Part shown: in pieces, positions 16,155-23,065 of the stretch | Position numbering within the stretch: the first letter of the stretch is position 1 | Layout of the letters: every line of letters begins with the position of its first letter | Source of the DNA: an uncultured bacterium | GTDB lineage: Bacteria; Cyanobacteriota; Vampirovibrionia; Gastranaerophilales; Gastranaerophilaceae | Direction of reading: 5' to 3' | Assembly: GCA_902489575.1 (NCBI GenBank) | Contig: CABUAQ010000008.1 | Span: 1 to 36,404 of the forward strand | Length of the DNA stretch: 36,404 bases | Made by a program: the position numbers and the translations under genes | The notes under the pieces: generated by a model | What the model was told of the DNA's origin: nothing | Databases searched by the model: none | The model's input: the letters and a program-made list of their open reading frames with translations, nothing else

Positions 16155-17300
16155 TTATGAAAGGATGGATTGTAAGCATTTATGAATTTTTACATTATGA
16201 ACCCTTATAATATCCAGATTCTCAGTAAAAAGCGGTGTAGATAAAGCGAGTGAATACATGTCTTTTTCTGAATTTTGTGCTTCTTGCATATTAAGAAGAC
16301 TTTTTCTTGATAGCCCTATTAAAACAGGGCAACCAATACTTTTTAACTCTTGCCAGCGTTTCAAAATTTCAAAATTATGTTCTTTGGTTTTGCCAAATCC
16401 TATTCCCGGATCAATTATTATGTTATCTTTTACTATTCCGTTTGAAATGGCAAACTCAACTTTATTCTTTAGATTAATAAATATTTCATCCATTAGATTT
16501 TTATAATGCGGGTTGTTCTGCATTGTTTCAGGGGTTCCCTGACTGTGCTGGAGTATAATTTGTACCTGTGGATTTTGAGCTATAACATTTACCATTTCAG
16601 GGTCATAGCCAAAACCTGAAACATCGTTAATTATTTTAGCTCCAAGGTTGATACATTGTTTCGCAACTTCCGCACTCCTTGTATCAATACTTATCGGAGT
16701 AGCAATATTATTTTCTTGTACATATTTTAATATCGGAGTGAGTTTTTCAAGTTGTTCTTTAGCGTTTATTGCACTAGAATAAGGTTTTGTTGATTCCGCT
16801 CCTATATCAATAATATCTGCACCGTCATCAATTAGTTGATGAAGATGTTCTATTGAATCTTCAAATTTATAAAACTCTCCGCCATCTGAAAATGAGTTTG
16901 TTGTTACGTTAAGAATACCCATAATTTTTGTTTTTTTTGTTGTTGAACTGCTATTGCTGGTATTATTTTCAAGAATTTGTCCTAATAACTTTAGCCTGAA
17001 TGGCTGTTCTTGAAGTTTTTTTGCAATTTTATGTATTTGAGAAATACTACCGCCTAGAATGCAGTTTGAGTATTCAATTTTACCGGTAATAACCTGGCTG
17101 TGTGTCCCACAATCCGCACCGACAGTTAGGGCTGTTTGTTTTAAGATATTTGCCTGTGCCGGTGTTAAATTAAATATTTTGAAATTCTTATAAATGAATT
17201 TATCTGAGGCCTTATTTCTGTAACTTTTATCAAATCCAATCTGCTCAAGTTCATTTTCTATATTTGTGTTTTTAATTTCTTTCAATAAAAAATCATGCAT
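16155..17300 (-). CDS. folP: Dihydropteroate synthase with N-terminal extension
   Basis: Condenses p-aminobenzoate with hydroxymethyl-dihydropterin diphosphate in folate synthesis. At 381 aa it is about 100 longer than E. coli FolP. The catalytic TIM barrel starts at about 124 (KIMGILNVTTNSFSDGG at 125-141). Further motifs are GAESTKP at 167-173, INDVSGF, HSQGTPETMQ, DPGIGFGKT, a SRKS Lys motif and a final RVHNV. Residues 1-110 form a separate domain with HSQVITGKIEYSNCILGG and no strong match I can name; long FolP forms with such N-terminal domains occur in other bacteria. An Asn/Ser/Thr/Lys linker joins the parts. No Shine-Dalgarno site precedes the ATG; the promoter is placed so that the mRNA would be leaderless. 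Confidence 0.92.
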   Translation of the reverse strand: MHDFLLKEIKNTNIENELEQIGFDKSYRNKASDKFIYKNFKIFNLTPAQANILKQTALTVGADCGTHSQVITGKIEYSNCILGGSISQIHKIAKKLQEQPFRLKLLGQILENNTSNSSSTTKKTKIMGILNVTTNSFSDGGEFYKFEDSIEHLHQLIDDGADIIDIGAESTKPYSSAINAKEQLEKLTPILKYVQENNIATPISIDTRSAEVAKQCINLGAKIINDVSGFGYDPEMVNVIAQNPQVQIILQHSQGTPETMQNNPHYKNLMDEIFINLKNKVEFAISNGIVKDNIIIDPGIGFGKTKEHNFEILKRWQELKSIGCPVLIGLSRKSLLNMQEAQNSEKDMYSLALSTPLFTENLDIIRVHNVKIHKCLQSILS

Positions 17301-17306
17301 AAACTT

Positions 17307-17335
17307 AGTTTAGCACGATTTTTTATTATTCTCAA
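17307..17335 (-). promoter_or_regulatory. folP promoter predicting a leaderless transcript
   Basis: In minus sense TTGAGA (17335-17330), a 17-base spacer ending in TGC, and TAAACT (17312-17307). Six bases then separate the -10 from the folP ATG at 17300, so the predicted transcription start falls on the A of the start codon. Confidence 0.5.
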
Positions 17336-17344
17336 ATATAAACT

Positions 17345-17851
17345 CTAACCGTATATTTCTTGGAATTGTTTTTTCATATCATCTAATGCAATGGCACCGG
17401 TTCTGAAGGCTTTTACAATCCCTGTGGTAAATACGAAAAATGCTAATATACCGCCGAGGGCTTTTGACAGACTTTTGGTTACATTACTTCTGATAATAGG
17501 ACCAATTATTTTAGAATCTTTAAATTTACTGATCCGTTTTGATATATCGTTTGAATATTTTCCAATATTCTTTTTAAATGTTCCCCATAAACCTGTTACA
17601 ACTTTTTTGTTTTTTTGTATAGTTTTATTTGCGTTGGTTACGGTTTCCATCCCTTGTTGCAGAACTTTTTCTGCTGCCTGTGCTTTCAATCCTTGTTTGC
17701 TTGCAAACTTTGAAGCAGAAGTTGTTATACCCGCAGCACCACCAACACCGGCCGCAACTTGTTCTGATTTATCTTTTTGATATGTTGATGAGTGCTTAGG
17801 GTTGGTATTTGTATTTGGAGTAGAAGATGATATTGCACTTATTCCTGTCAT
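17345..17851 (-). CDS. Hypothetical protein, 168 aa, paralogue of its upstream neighbour
   Basis: No known family. The N-terminal 30 residues are Ser/Thr/Asn/Pro-rich. An Ala/Gly-rich stretch (AAGVGGAAGI) follows, then a Lys-rich helical region, a hydrophobic segment GGILAFFVFTTGIVKAF near 133-149 that could cross a membrane, and a short polar tail. The part from KTIQK to KDSK aligns without gaps to the 263-aa protein encoded just upstream. Its ATG overlaps the stop of that gene by one base (TAATG in minus sense), so translation is coupled. folP begins 44 bases downstream. Confidence 0.75.
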   Translation of the reverse strand: MTGISAISSSTPNTNTNPKHSSTYQKDKSEQVAAGVGGAAGITTSASKFASKQGLKAQAAEKVLQQGMETVTNANKTIQKNKKVVTGLWGTFKKNIGKYSNDISKRISKFKDSKIIGPIIRSNVTKSLSKALGGILAFFVFTTGIVKAFRTGAIALDDMKKQFQEIYG

Positions 17852-18642
17852 TATTCCAAATCCTCCAGTTCGTCCAGTGCAGCGTCCAAACCATCATTAT
17901 AATCTTTATCAATTATTTGTTGGTTATTTTGTTCAGTTTTTTTTGTTTCACGGTCTTCTGCTTTTGTGGCTGCGTTATAGCCGCCAGCCGCACCTGCACC
18001 TACACCGAGGACTTTTGAAGCATTTTGGGTTACTTTATCATAAGTTGCTCCAGCATTTTTACTATCGCAGGCTTTCATCAATTTATTCCAGCCGTTTGAA
18101 ATTTTTTGCCCAAGAATTTTTAATCCTGACCCTATGGTTTCAAAACTTTTTACAATACCTCTGCCAAAACTGTTTTTGTTCATTTTTTCAGCTGTATTTT
18201 TAAAGAATTTCGATACTGAATTCATAAATTTAGAATCTTTGATTTTAGTAAACGTGTTGGCAATTCCTGCAGCAATATTTTTTGCAGATTTTTTTACACC
18301 AAGAATAATAGGTTTTAGTATTCCTTCAGCTTTCTGGATTGTTTTAGAGTCTGCTGTTGTTACAATGGATGATTTTATAAGTTTAGAGCCCTTTGACGCA
18401 CCCCAGGCTACTGCCCAACCTTCCAGTAATGCTTCTGAAATTATACGAAAACCCTTCATGATTTTTTTTAGTTGTTTCGGGGTGTGTTTATCCGATATTG
18501 CCTCATCATATTCTTTAATTTGATTTTCGTAAAAATCTACTTTTTCTTCAAAAATTCTTCCGTTATCATTATCATCGCCTCTAAAATACAGGTTTTTTTG
18601 TGACTGATGATAATTTGAAATTTTTGGTTGAATTGTTAACAT
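17851..18642 (-). CDS. Hypothetical Lys/Ala-rich protein, 263 aa
   Basis: No known family. The N-terminus has a short polar leader ending in NLYFRGDD. A charged helix (FEEKVDFYENQIKEYDEA) and a mostly amphipathic, Lys/Ile/Ala-rich region follow at about 60-200. A Gly/Ala stretch GVGAGAAGGYNAATKA is near 215-230, and the end is acidic (DAALDELEDLE). It shares KTIQK, 30 residues, then KDSK with the downstream 168-aa protein. There is no signal peptide. A GTGGGG-containing element 8 bases from the ATG is the only ribosome-site candidate. It appears to head the minus-strand run that continues into the 168-aa gene. Confidence 0.75.
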   Translation of the reverse strand: MLTIQPKISNYHQSQKNLYFRGDDNDNGRIFEEKVDFYENQIKEYDEAISDKHTPKQLKKIMKGFRIISEALLEGWAVAWGASKGSKLIKSSIVTTADSKTIQKAEGILKPIILGVKKSAKNIAAGIANTFTKIKDSKFMNSVSKFFKNTAEKMNKNSFGRGIVKSFETIGSGLKILGQKISNGWNKLMKACDSKNAGATYDKVTQNASKVLGVGAGAAGGYNAATKAEDRETKKTEQNNQQIIDKDYNDGLDAALDELEDLE

Positions 18643-18766
18643 TTGAATACCCCACTACCTGCAATATGATTCGTTCATTCTTATAATGCGAGTAAAAAAT
18701 ATTTTTGCTAGAACACTTTAAAACCATTAACAAAATGTTACATATAAACACATGTATTATCACATA

Positions 18767-19702
18767 TTAATTGTTGTTTGTAAATAGTTTTGAACCTTGA
18801 AAAGAGTTTCTTTTTATAAATTCTCTGTCTATTTTATTTAGACAGTCAAGTTTTGCTCCAAGCCAGCGCGGTGCTATCAAATTTTTCTTTAATCCGTTGC
18901 CTGCCAGTCTGTGGATTGTTGTTTCCGCAGGAAGAATTTCAAGAAAATCGCAAACAAGGTTCACATAGTCTTCTTCACTCATAAAATCAATCTCACCGTT
19001 TTTGTAAAGTCTTGAAAGTTTTGTATCTTTTAATGCGCACAACATATGTATTTTGACTCCATCAATTTTCAAATCTGCAAGTTTTTTTGCTGTTTGGAGT
19101 ATTTCTTCTCTGCTTTCCCATAAACCGAAAATTACATGTACACAAACATTTATTCCTTTTTCTTTAGTTCTTTCATAGGCATTTAAAAAACAATCAAAAT
19201 TATGACCTCTGTTAATTTTTAAAAGTGTTTTATCATGGATTGACTGTAGTCCGTATTCGACCCATGTGTAGTAATCTCTTGAAATATCAGAGATTAATTG
19301 AAGTTTTTCTTCATCAACACAATCAGGACGTGTACCTATAGACAGCCCTATAATATCAGGATGTGTCAGTGCTGATTTGTAGATTTTTTCTAACTCACTA
19401 ACCGGCTTGTAGGTGTTTGTATATGCTTGAAAATATGACATGAACTTTTCTGCTTTAAATCTGTCATGTAATGTTTTAGCTCCGACTTTAACTTGCTCTT
19501 CTACCGGCAAAAGGTTTGAATGTGCCTGTGAAAAGCTGCCTCCGTCATCACAAAATATACAACCGCCGGTTGATATTGTTCCATCCCTGTTTGGACATGA
19601 AAAACCGGCATCAAGAGTAATTTTGTATACTTTAGCCCCGAATTTGTTTTTCAAATATGCACTGAATTGGTTGTATCTTTTGTCTGTATTATTAAAAAAC
19701 AT
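18767..19702 (-). CDS. YhcC-type (TIGR01212) radical SAM protein
   Basis: Cytoplasmic radical SAM enzyme of the YhcC family; its substrate is not established to my knowledge. It has 311 aa, normal for the family. The cluster motif is C36-x11-C48-x2-C51 (FSCPNRDGTISTGGCIFCDDGG). Conserved family stretches include FQAYTNTY, IGTRPDCV, VEYGLQS, INRGHN, HVIFGLWESREE and KIHMLCALKDTKL, and the C-terminal half has HRLAGNG. It starts three bases after the stop of the zinc-ribbon gene and so belongs to the obgE transcript. Confidence 0.9.
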   Translation of the reverse strand: MFFNNTDKRYNQFSAYLKNKFGAKVYKITLDAGFSCPNRDGTISTGGCIFCDDGGSFSQAHSNLLPVEEQVKVGAKTLHDRFKAEKFMSYFQAYTNTYKPVSELEKIYKSALTHPDIIGLSIGTRPDCVDEEKLQLISDISRDYYTWVEYGLQSIHDKTLLKINRGHNFDCFLNAYERTKEKGINVCVHVIFGLWESREEILQTAKKLADLKIDGVKIHMLCALKDTKLSRLYKNGEIDFMSEEDYVNLVCDFLEILPAETTIHRLAGNGLKKNLIAPRWLGAKLDCLNKIDREFIKRNSFQGSKLFTNNN

Positions 19703-19705
19703 TTT

Positions 19706-19876
19706 CTATTTTTGTTCATCGTCGTTGTCATAAATCGGATAAACATAGTGTTCACCACAATTTGGACAAACTACTTCCTGCTGTTTTCCTTCTTCTAATT
19801 TTGCAACTTCAAACAAGCATTTGCATCCTGATTGAACACATCTAATTGCCCAGGTCGGTCTTATTAATCTTGCCAT
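19706..19876 (-). CDS. Small zinc-ribbon protein, 56 aa
   Basis: A short gene between obgE and the radical SAM gene. Its ATG at 19876 has a GAGGG site. The protein starts MARLIRPTWAIRCVQSGC and contains C13, C18, C20, C37 and C40 plus His43; C18-x-C20 and the C37-P-N-C40 knuckle would form a zinc ribbon. The C-terminus is acidic (IYDNDDEQK). The stop is three bases before the next gene. Function is unknown; the RLIRPTWAIRC start resembles RNA- or ribosome-associated zinc ribbons, which would suit the obgE context, but this is a guess. Confidence 0.8.
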   Translation of the reverse strand: MARLIRPTWAIRCVQSGCKCLFEVAKLEEGKQQEVVCPNCGEHYVYPIYDNDDEQK

Positions 19877-19943
19877 AGTTTAAACCCTCTTTTCCTTAAC
19901 TATACAATTTAATATTAGCATTGATTTAAAATGTTGTAAACCC

Positions 19944-21227
19944 TTACCTATAGACTTCATCATCCCAATATTCAAGTTCAAGCTTGCCGACAATTATAGT
20001 GTCCCCGTTTTGTACCCCTTGTTTTTTTAGTTCGTCCATTATGCCCATGCCTGTCATAATGTTTTGGAAACGTATAACTTGTTCACTACTTCTCGAGTCA
20101 GTTACTTGTGAGATTCTGATAATTCTTCCGCCGGTTACGAGATAGGTATCTTTGTTTAGTTTTGTTACTTCCCAGTACCCGTCATCGTTGTTAACAGCAT
20201 CTAAATCTTCTTCAATATTAACTTCAGTTTCTGGTTTTTCTATTGTGTCAACTTTGTATTCAAGTTCGTTTTTCAATTCTTCGAGATTTTGACCGGTTAC
20301 AGCCGAGATACAAAATACTTCAATCCCCAGCTTTTCAAATTCTTGTTTTAGATCGTTTAGTCGTTCTTCAGTAATAGAATCAATTTTATTTATTGCAACT
20401 ATCTGGTAAAGATTTGCAAGTTTTTCCGAGTATTTCGCAAGCTCATTATTTATAATCTCGTAATTTTTTATCGGGTCTTCTTCTGTTCCGTCAACTATGT
20501 GTAGTAAAAATCTGCATCTTTCAACGTGGCGTAAAAAATCGTGTCCGAGACCTATGCCTTCAGAAGCTCCTTCAATGAGTCCCGGAATATCTGCTATAAC
20601 ATAGCCGTCTGCGGAGTGTTTTTTTACAACTCCGAGATTAGGGACAATTGTTGTAAACGGGTAATCTGCAATTTTTGGTTTGGCTGCAGATACCCTGCTT
20701 ATAAAAGTAGATTTTCCTGCATTTGGCATCCCAAGTAACCCAACATCAGCTAAAAGCTTTAGTTCTAGCTGGAGTTCACGTTCAATTCCCGGTTCGCCGG
20801 GCTCACAGTATTGCGGAGCTCTGTTTTGCGGGGTACAAAAGTGAGTGTTTCCTCGTCCGCCCCGTCCGCCTTTTGCAACCATTACTGTCTGTTCGTGCTT
20901 TGTTAAATCCGCAATAATATTTCCGGATTTTAAGTCTTTTACTATTGTTCCTGTAGGAACTTTTATGTATAAATCTTTTGCACTTTTCCCGTGCATACTC
21001 TTTTTGAATCCGTTTTCACCATTATCAGCTTTGAATATTGAGCGGTATGTGAAATCTAAAAGTGTGGACAGGCCTTCATCAGCAATCAGGTAGACACTTC
21101 CGCCTTTACCTCCGTCACCGCCTGCGGGACCTCCTCTGTCTACGAATTTTTCACGACGCCAGGCTACAACACCGTTTCCGCCTTTACCTGATGATATTTT
21201 TATTTTAGCCTTATCTATAAATTGCAT
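19944..21227 (-). CDS. obgE: GTPase ObgE/CgtA
   Basis: Ribosome-assembly GTPase that binds the 50S subunit. It has 427 aa in the usual three parts: the Gly-rich Obg fold at 1-158 (GKGGNGVVAWRREKFVDRGG, GGDGGKGG); the G domain with P-loop GMPNAGKS at 166-173, DYPFTTIVPNLG switch I, DIPGLIEGAS switch II at 213, NKID and ISAVTG; and the C-terminal OCT domain from about 350, ending WDDEVYR. The ATG at 21227 has an AAGGAT site. A zinc-ribbon gene and a YhcC-type gene follow on the same strand. Confidence 0.97.
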   Translation of the reverse strand: MQFIDKAKIKISSGKGGNGVVAWRREKFVDRGGPAGGDGGKGGSVYLIADEGLSTLLDFTYRSIFKADNGENGFKKSMHGKSAKDLYIKVPTGTIVKDLKSGNIIADLTKHEQTVMVAKGGRGGRGNTHFCTPQNRAPQYCEPGEPGIERELQLELKLLADVGLLGMPNAGKSTFISRVSAAKPKIADYPFTTIVPNLGVVKKHSADGYVIADIPGLIEGASEGIGLGHDFLRHVERCRFLLHIVDGTEEDPIKNYEIINNELAKYSEKLANLYQIVAINKIDSITEERLNDLKQEFEKLGIEVFCISAVTGQNLEELKNELEYKVDTIEKPETEVNIEEDLDAVNNDDGYWEVTKLNKDTYLVTGGRIIRISQVTDSRSSEQVIRFQNIMTGMGIMDELKKQGVQNGDTIIVGKLELEYWDDEVYR

Positions 21228-21361
21228 AGTATAAATCCTTTTTGTTAGATGATACTATGAACATGCCTCCGGTGCAAATTAGTTGATATTTATCATCGTG
21301 AAGGTGTTTTGTAACCGTGACAATGTAAAGTTAATATTAATATTGTTTGCTTGAGTTGATA

Positions 21362-21401
21362 CTTGTCATTGCGAGGAGGACTTGTCTGACGTGGCAATCT
21401 G
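21362..21401. repeat. REP-like palindromic element
   Basis: TGTCATTGCGAGG, then about 14 bases, then ACGTGGCAATCTG, with ATTGC (21368-21372) and GCAAT (21394-21398) as inverted ends. The GTCATTGCGAG ... GGCAATC pattern is a widespread dispersed repeat of bacterial genomes. It is much more GC-rich than its surroundings and lies in the gap between the 54-aa gene and obgE. Confidence 0.55.
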
Positions 21402-21434
21402 CTTAGTTAGAATATATTGAAATAGTTGAATATT

Positions 21435-21599
21435 TTATTTGTCTTCGGGTATGTAAATACTGCTTTTTGAAAGTATTTCCCGGGTGTGTTCGTAGCAGCA
21501 GCTTTTATAAGTCAGAGTTTGATATTCCCTTATAATATTTAGAACATCATCTACTGATAATTTTATAATTCTTCTTTTACCTTCAATAATTTGTGCCAT
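21435..21599 (-). CDS. Small hypothetical protein, 54 aa
   Basis: The ATG at 21599 has an AAAGGAT site 9 bases upstream. The protein starts MAQIIEGKRRIIKLSVDDV, probably a short basic strand followed by helices, and contains a CC pair at 34-35 in YKSCCYEHTRE. There is no membrane segment. It is codirectional with obgE, 207 bases upstream of it, with the REP-like element in between. Function is unknown. Confidence 0.6.
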   Translation of the reverse strand: MAQIIEGKRRIIKLSVDDVLNIIREYQTLTYKSCCYEHTREILSKSSIYIPEDK

Positions 21600-21688
21600 A
21601 ATTTTATCCTTTCTTTTGATTATTTTTCGGAAAGGAATTTTTTAACTTTAATTTTTCGTAGATATGGTTTAAAAATATTTGTTCAAAT

Positions 21689-21716
21689 AAAAAGCGGGAT
21701 TTAAATCCCGCTTTTT
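21689..21716. terminator. Perfect-palindrome terminator
   Basis: AAAAAGCGGGATTT (21689-21702) abuts its exact complement (21703-21716) with no unpaired loop in the primary sequence. It begins at the stop codon of the 399-aa gene (TAA at 21717-21715) and ends in T runs on either strand. Confidence 0.85.
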
Positions 21717-22914
21717 ATGACTGCCAATCGTTGAAGTTTTTATTTTCGAGTGTAACATTTGTCCAGCCTGCACTTTTTAATCGTTCCTGCATTTTGTTTG
21801 CTAAGTCTCTTCGAGCCCTTGTTGCAGTCCGTGACACACCTGTTGTTACTTGATGTACTTTGCCATCAGGGGTTGTTACTGTCGCAGAACCACTGTTTCC
21901 AACTCCTCCTCCGGAGCGCACAGCAAATAAGATTGTTAACTTTATTGGCTTAGCTTTTTCTTGAGCTGTATATTCTTTTGTTTGCGGTTTATCAACTTTA
22001 CCTTCGGCTTTAGTGCCATCAGATGACCAGTTGAAGTTTTTATTTTCGAGTGTAACATTTGTCCAGCCTGCACTTTTTAATCTGCTAATTATTCTATTGC
22101 CAAGAGTGTTTATAGACGCCCTCATGTCAGCGTTTGTTCCTAATGATTCTTTATATGTTTTGCCATCCGGTGTTACAACTGTTACAGTTGTTGCTCCACT
22201 GGCATTTGATCTGGCTATTGTCATATTAAGCCTAATTGGTTTTGTCTTGTCTATCTGTTTATTGTTGTCTTGTGGTTGTGCAGAAGTGACCGGTTGTTTT
22301 TTGTTTTTATCCTGTTGTTGTACGGGGTTTTCGTCTTTTTGTCTCACTTGTGGTTGTTGCTGTTGTTGCTGCTGCTGCGGGGCCTGAATTTGTTCTTGTT
22401 TATTTTCATTTGTTTGCGGAGCTTTTTCGGTAGACGCTTGTTGTAGTAAGCTATACATCTCATCATATGTAGCAGGTCCGTGTATTTTGCCTGCTTCGTC
22501 TCTAGCTCTGTATTTCCCGTCACCCTCAGGTATGAAGGTATGTTTAGGGAACATTTGTCTTAGTTTTGAAAGTTCATCCATTCCGCCAGGGTTTTGCCCC
22601 GGCTGTTGAAGAGTTTGTGCTTGGTTTAGGGCAGCATATGGGCTTGGCTGCATATTTGATTTTCCAAGACCAAATAGTGAGCCTATAAAATTAAATACCG
22701 CACCTAAACCTCCGCCATTCATGAATCCTGCCATAAAGCCCCAAAATCCTTTAGGACCATAGCTTATTTCAACTTTTGTCTGGTTGGGAGCACAATGTTG
22801 ATGACCGCCAACAAATATTTGTTGTTGCACAGGTCTCTTGTTGTTATACTGCGGTATAGCTTGTCTGTGAGCGTATCGTAAATTAAACGCTTTACCTGCT
22901 CCATAGATGCCCAT
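21715..22914 (-). CDS. Hypothetical poly-Gln protein with duplicated C-terminal domain, 399 aa
   Basis: No family is recognised. Residues 1-50 are basic and Gln-rich with QQIFVGGHQHC. Residues 52-84 hold a Gly/Phe-rich hydrophobic patch (FWGFMAGFMNGGGLGAVFNF). Residues 110-160 form a small motif region with FIPEGDGKYRARDEAGKIHG. A Gln/Lys/Asn-rich linker at 160-222, with eight Gln in a row at 180-187, leads to two copies of a domain of about 75 residues (about 224-297 and 321-399). Each copy has a TPDGK turn and ends in LKSAGWTNVTLENKNFN; equivalent residues are exactly 100 apart (248 and 348, 280 and 380). The domain may be a beta-rich adhesion or binding fold, which is inference. The ATG at 22914 follows AGAGGA. 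The stop codon is part of the terminator stem. Confidence 0.75.
   Translation of the reverse strand: MGIYGAGKAFNLRYAHRQAIPQYNNKRPVQQQIFVGGHQHCAPNQTKVEISYGPKGFWGFMAGFMNGGGLGAVFNFIGSLFGLGKSNMQPSPYAALNQAQTLQQPGQNPGGMDELSKLRQMFPKHTFIPEGDGKYRARDEAGKIHGPATYDEMYSLLQQASTEKAPQTNENKQEQIQAPQQQQQQQQPQVRQKDENPVQQQDKNKKQPVTSAQPQDNNKQIDKTKPIRLNMTIARSNASGATTVTVVTPDGKTYKESLGTNADMRASINTLGNRIISRLKSAGWTNVTLENKNFNWSSDGTKAEGKVDKPQTKEYTAQEKAKPIKLTILFAVRSGGGVGNSGSATVTTPDGKVHQVTTGVSRTATRARRDLANKMQERLKSAGWTNVTLENKNFNDWQS
21730..21782. repeat. 53-bp perfect direct repeat, copy 1
   Basis: Identical base for base to 22030-22082, exactly 300 bp away. It encodes the LKSAGWTNVTLENKNFN end of the second domain copy in the 399-aa protein. 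Confidence 0.95.
22030..22082. repeat. 53-bp perfect direct repeat, copy 2
   Basis: Partner of 21730-21782, in the same reading frame. It encodes the same peptide at the end of the first domain copy. Identity stops abruptly on both sides although the protein domains continue to resemble each other. Confidence 0.95.
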
Positions 22915-22950
22915 TTTTTTATCCTCTTATTTATACTATATTGTATATAT

Positions 22951-22964
22951 AAAGTATATACTTT
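22951..22964. promoter_or_regulatory. Candidate operator palindrome upstream of the 399-aa gene
   Basis: AAAGTATATACTTT is a perfect 14-bp palindrome 37 bases upstream of the start codon, in the expected promoter zone. It is AT-only apart from one G-C pair per half, so chance is possible. Confidence 0.25.
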
Positions 22965-23010
22965 GTAGATAATTTACATCAGAATAAGATAATGTTACAT
23001 TTCTTTACAT

Positions 23011-23040
23011 AAAAGAGAGGCTAAGTTACCTTAACCTCTC
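23011..23040 (-). terminator. Terminator of the 232-aa gene
   Basis: In minus sense a GAGAGG-TTAAGGTAACTTAG-CCTCTC hairpin (23040-23015, one internal mismatch) is followed by TTTT. It lies 26 bases past the stop at 23066. Confidence 0.7.
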
Positions 23041-23065
23041 AGATCTGCTCAAATTTTATACAGAT

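Noticed and set aside
22300..22380. CRISPR or tandem-repeat array
   Set aside because: The repetitive look is the Gln codon run; there are no spaced identical repeats of CRISPR length anywhere in the window.
22013..22387. Plus-strand open frame ending in a run of 12 Cys codons
   Set aside because: It is the complement of the poly-Gln coding tract of the minus-strand gene; poly-Cys is an artefact of reading CAA/CAG repeats backwards.
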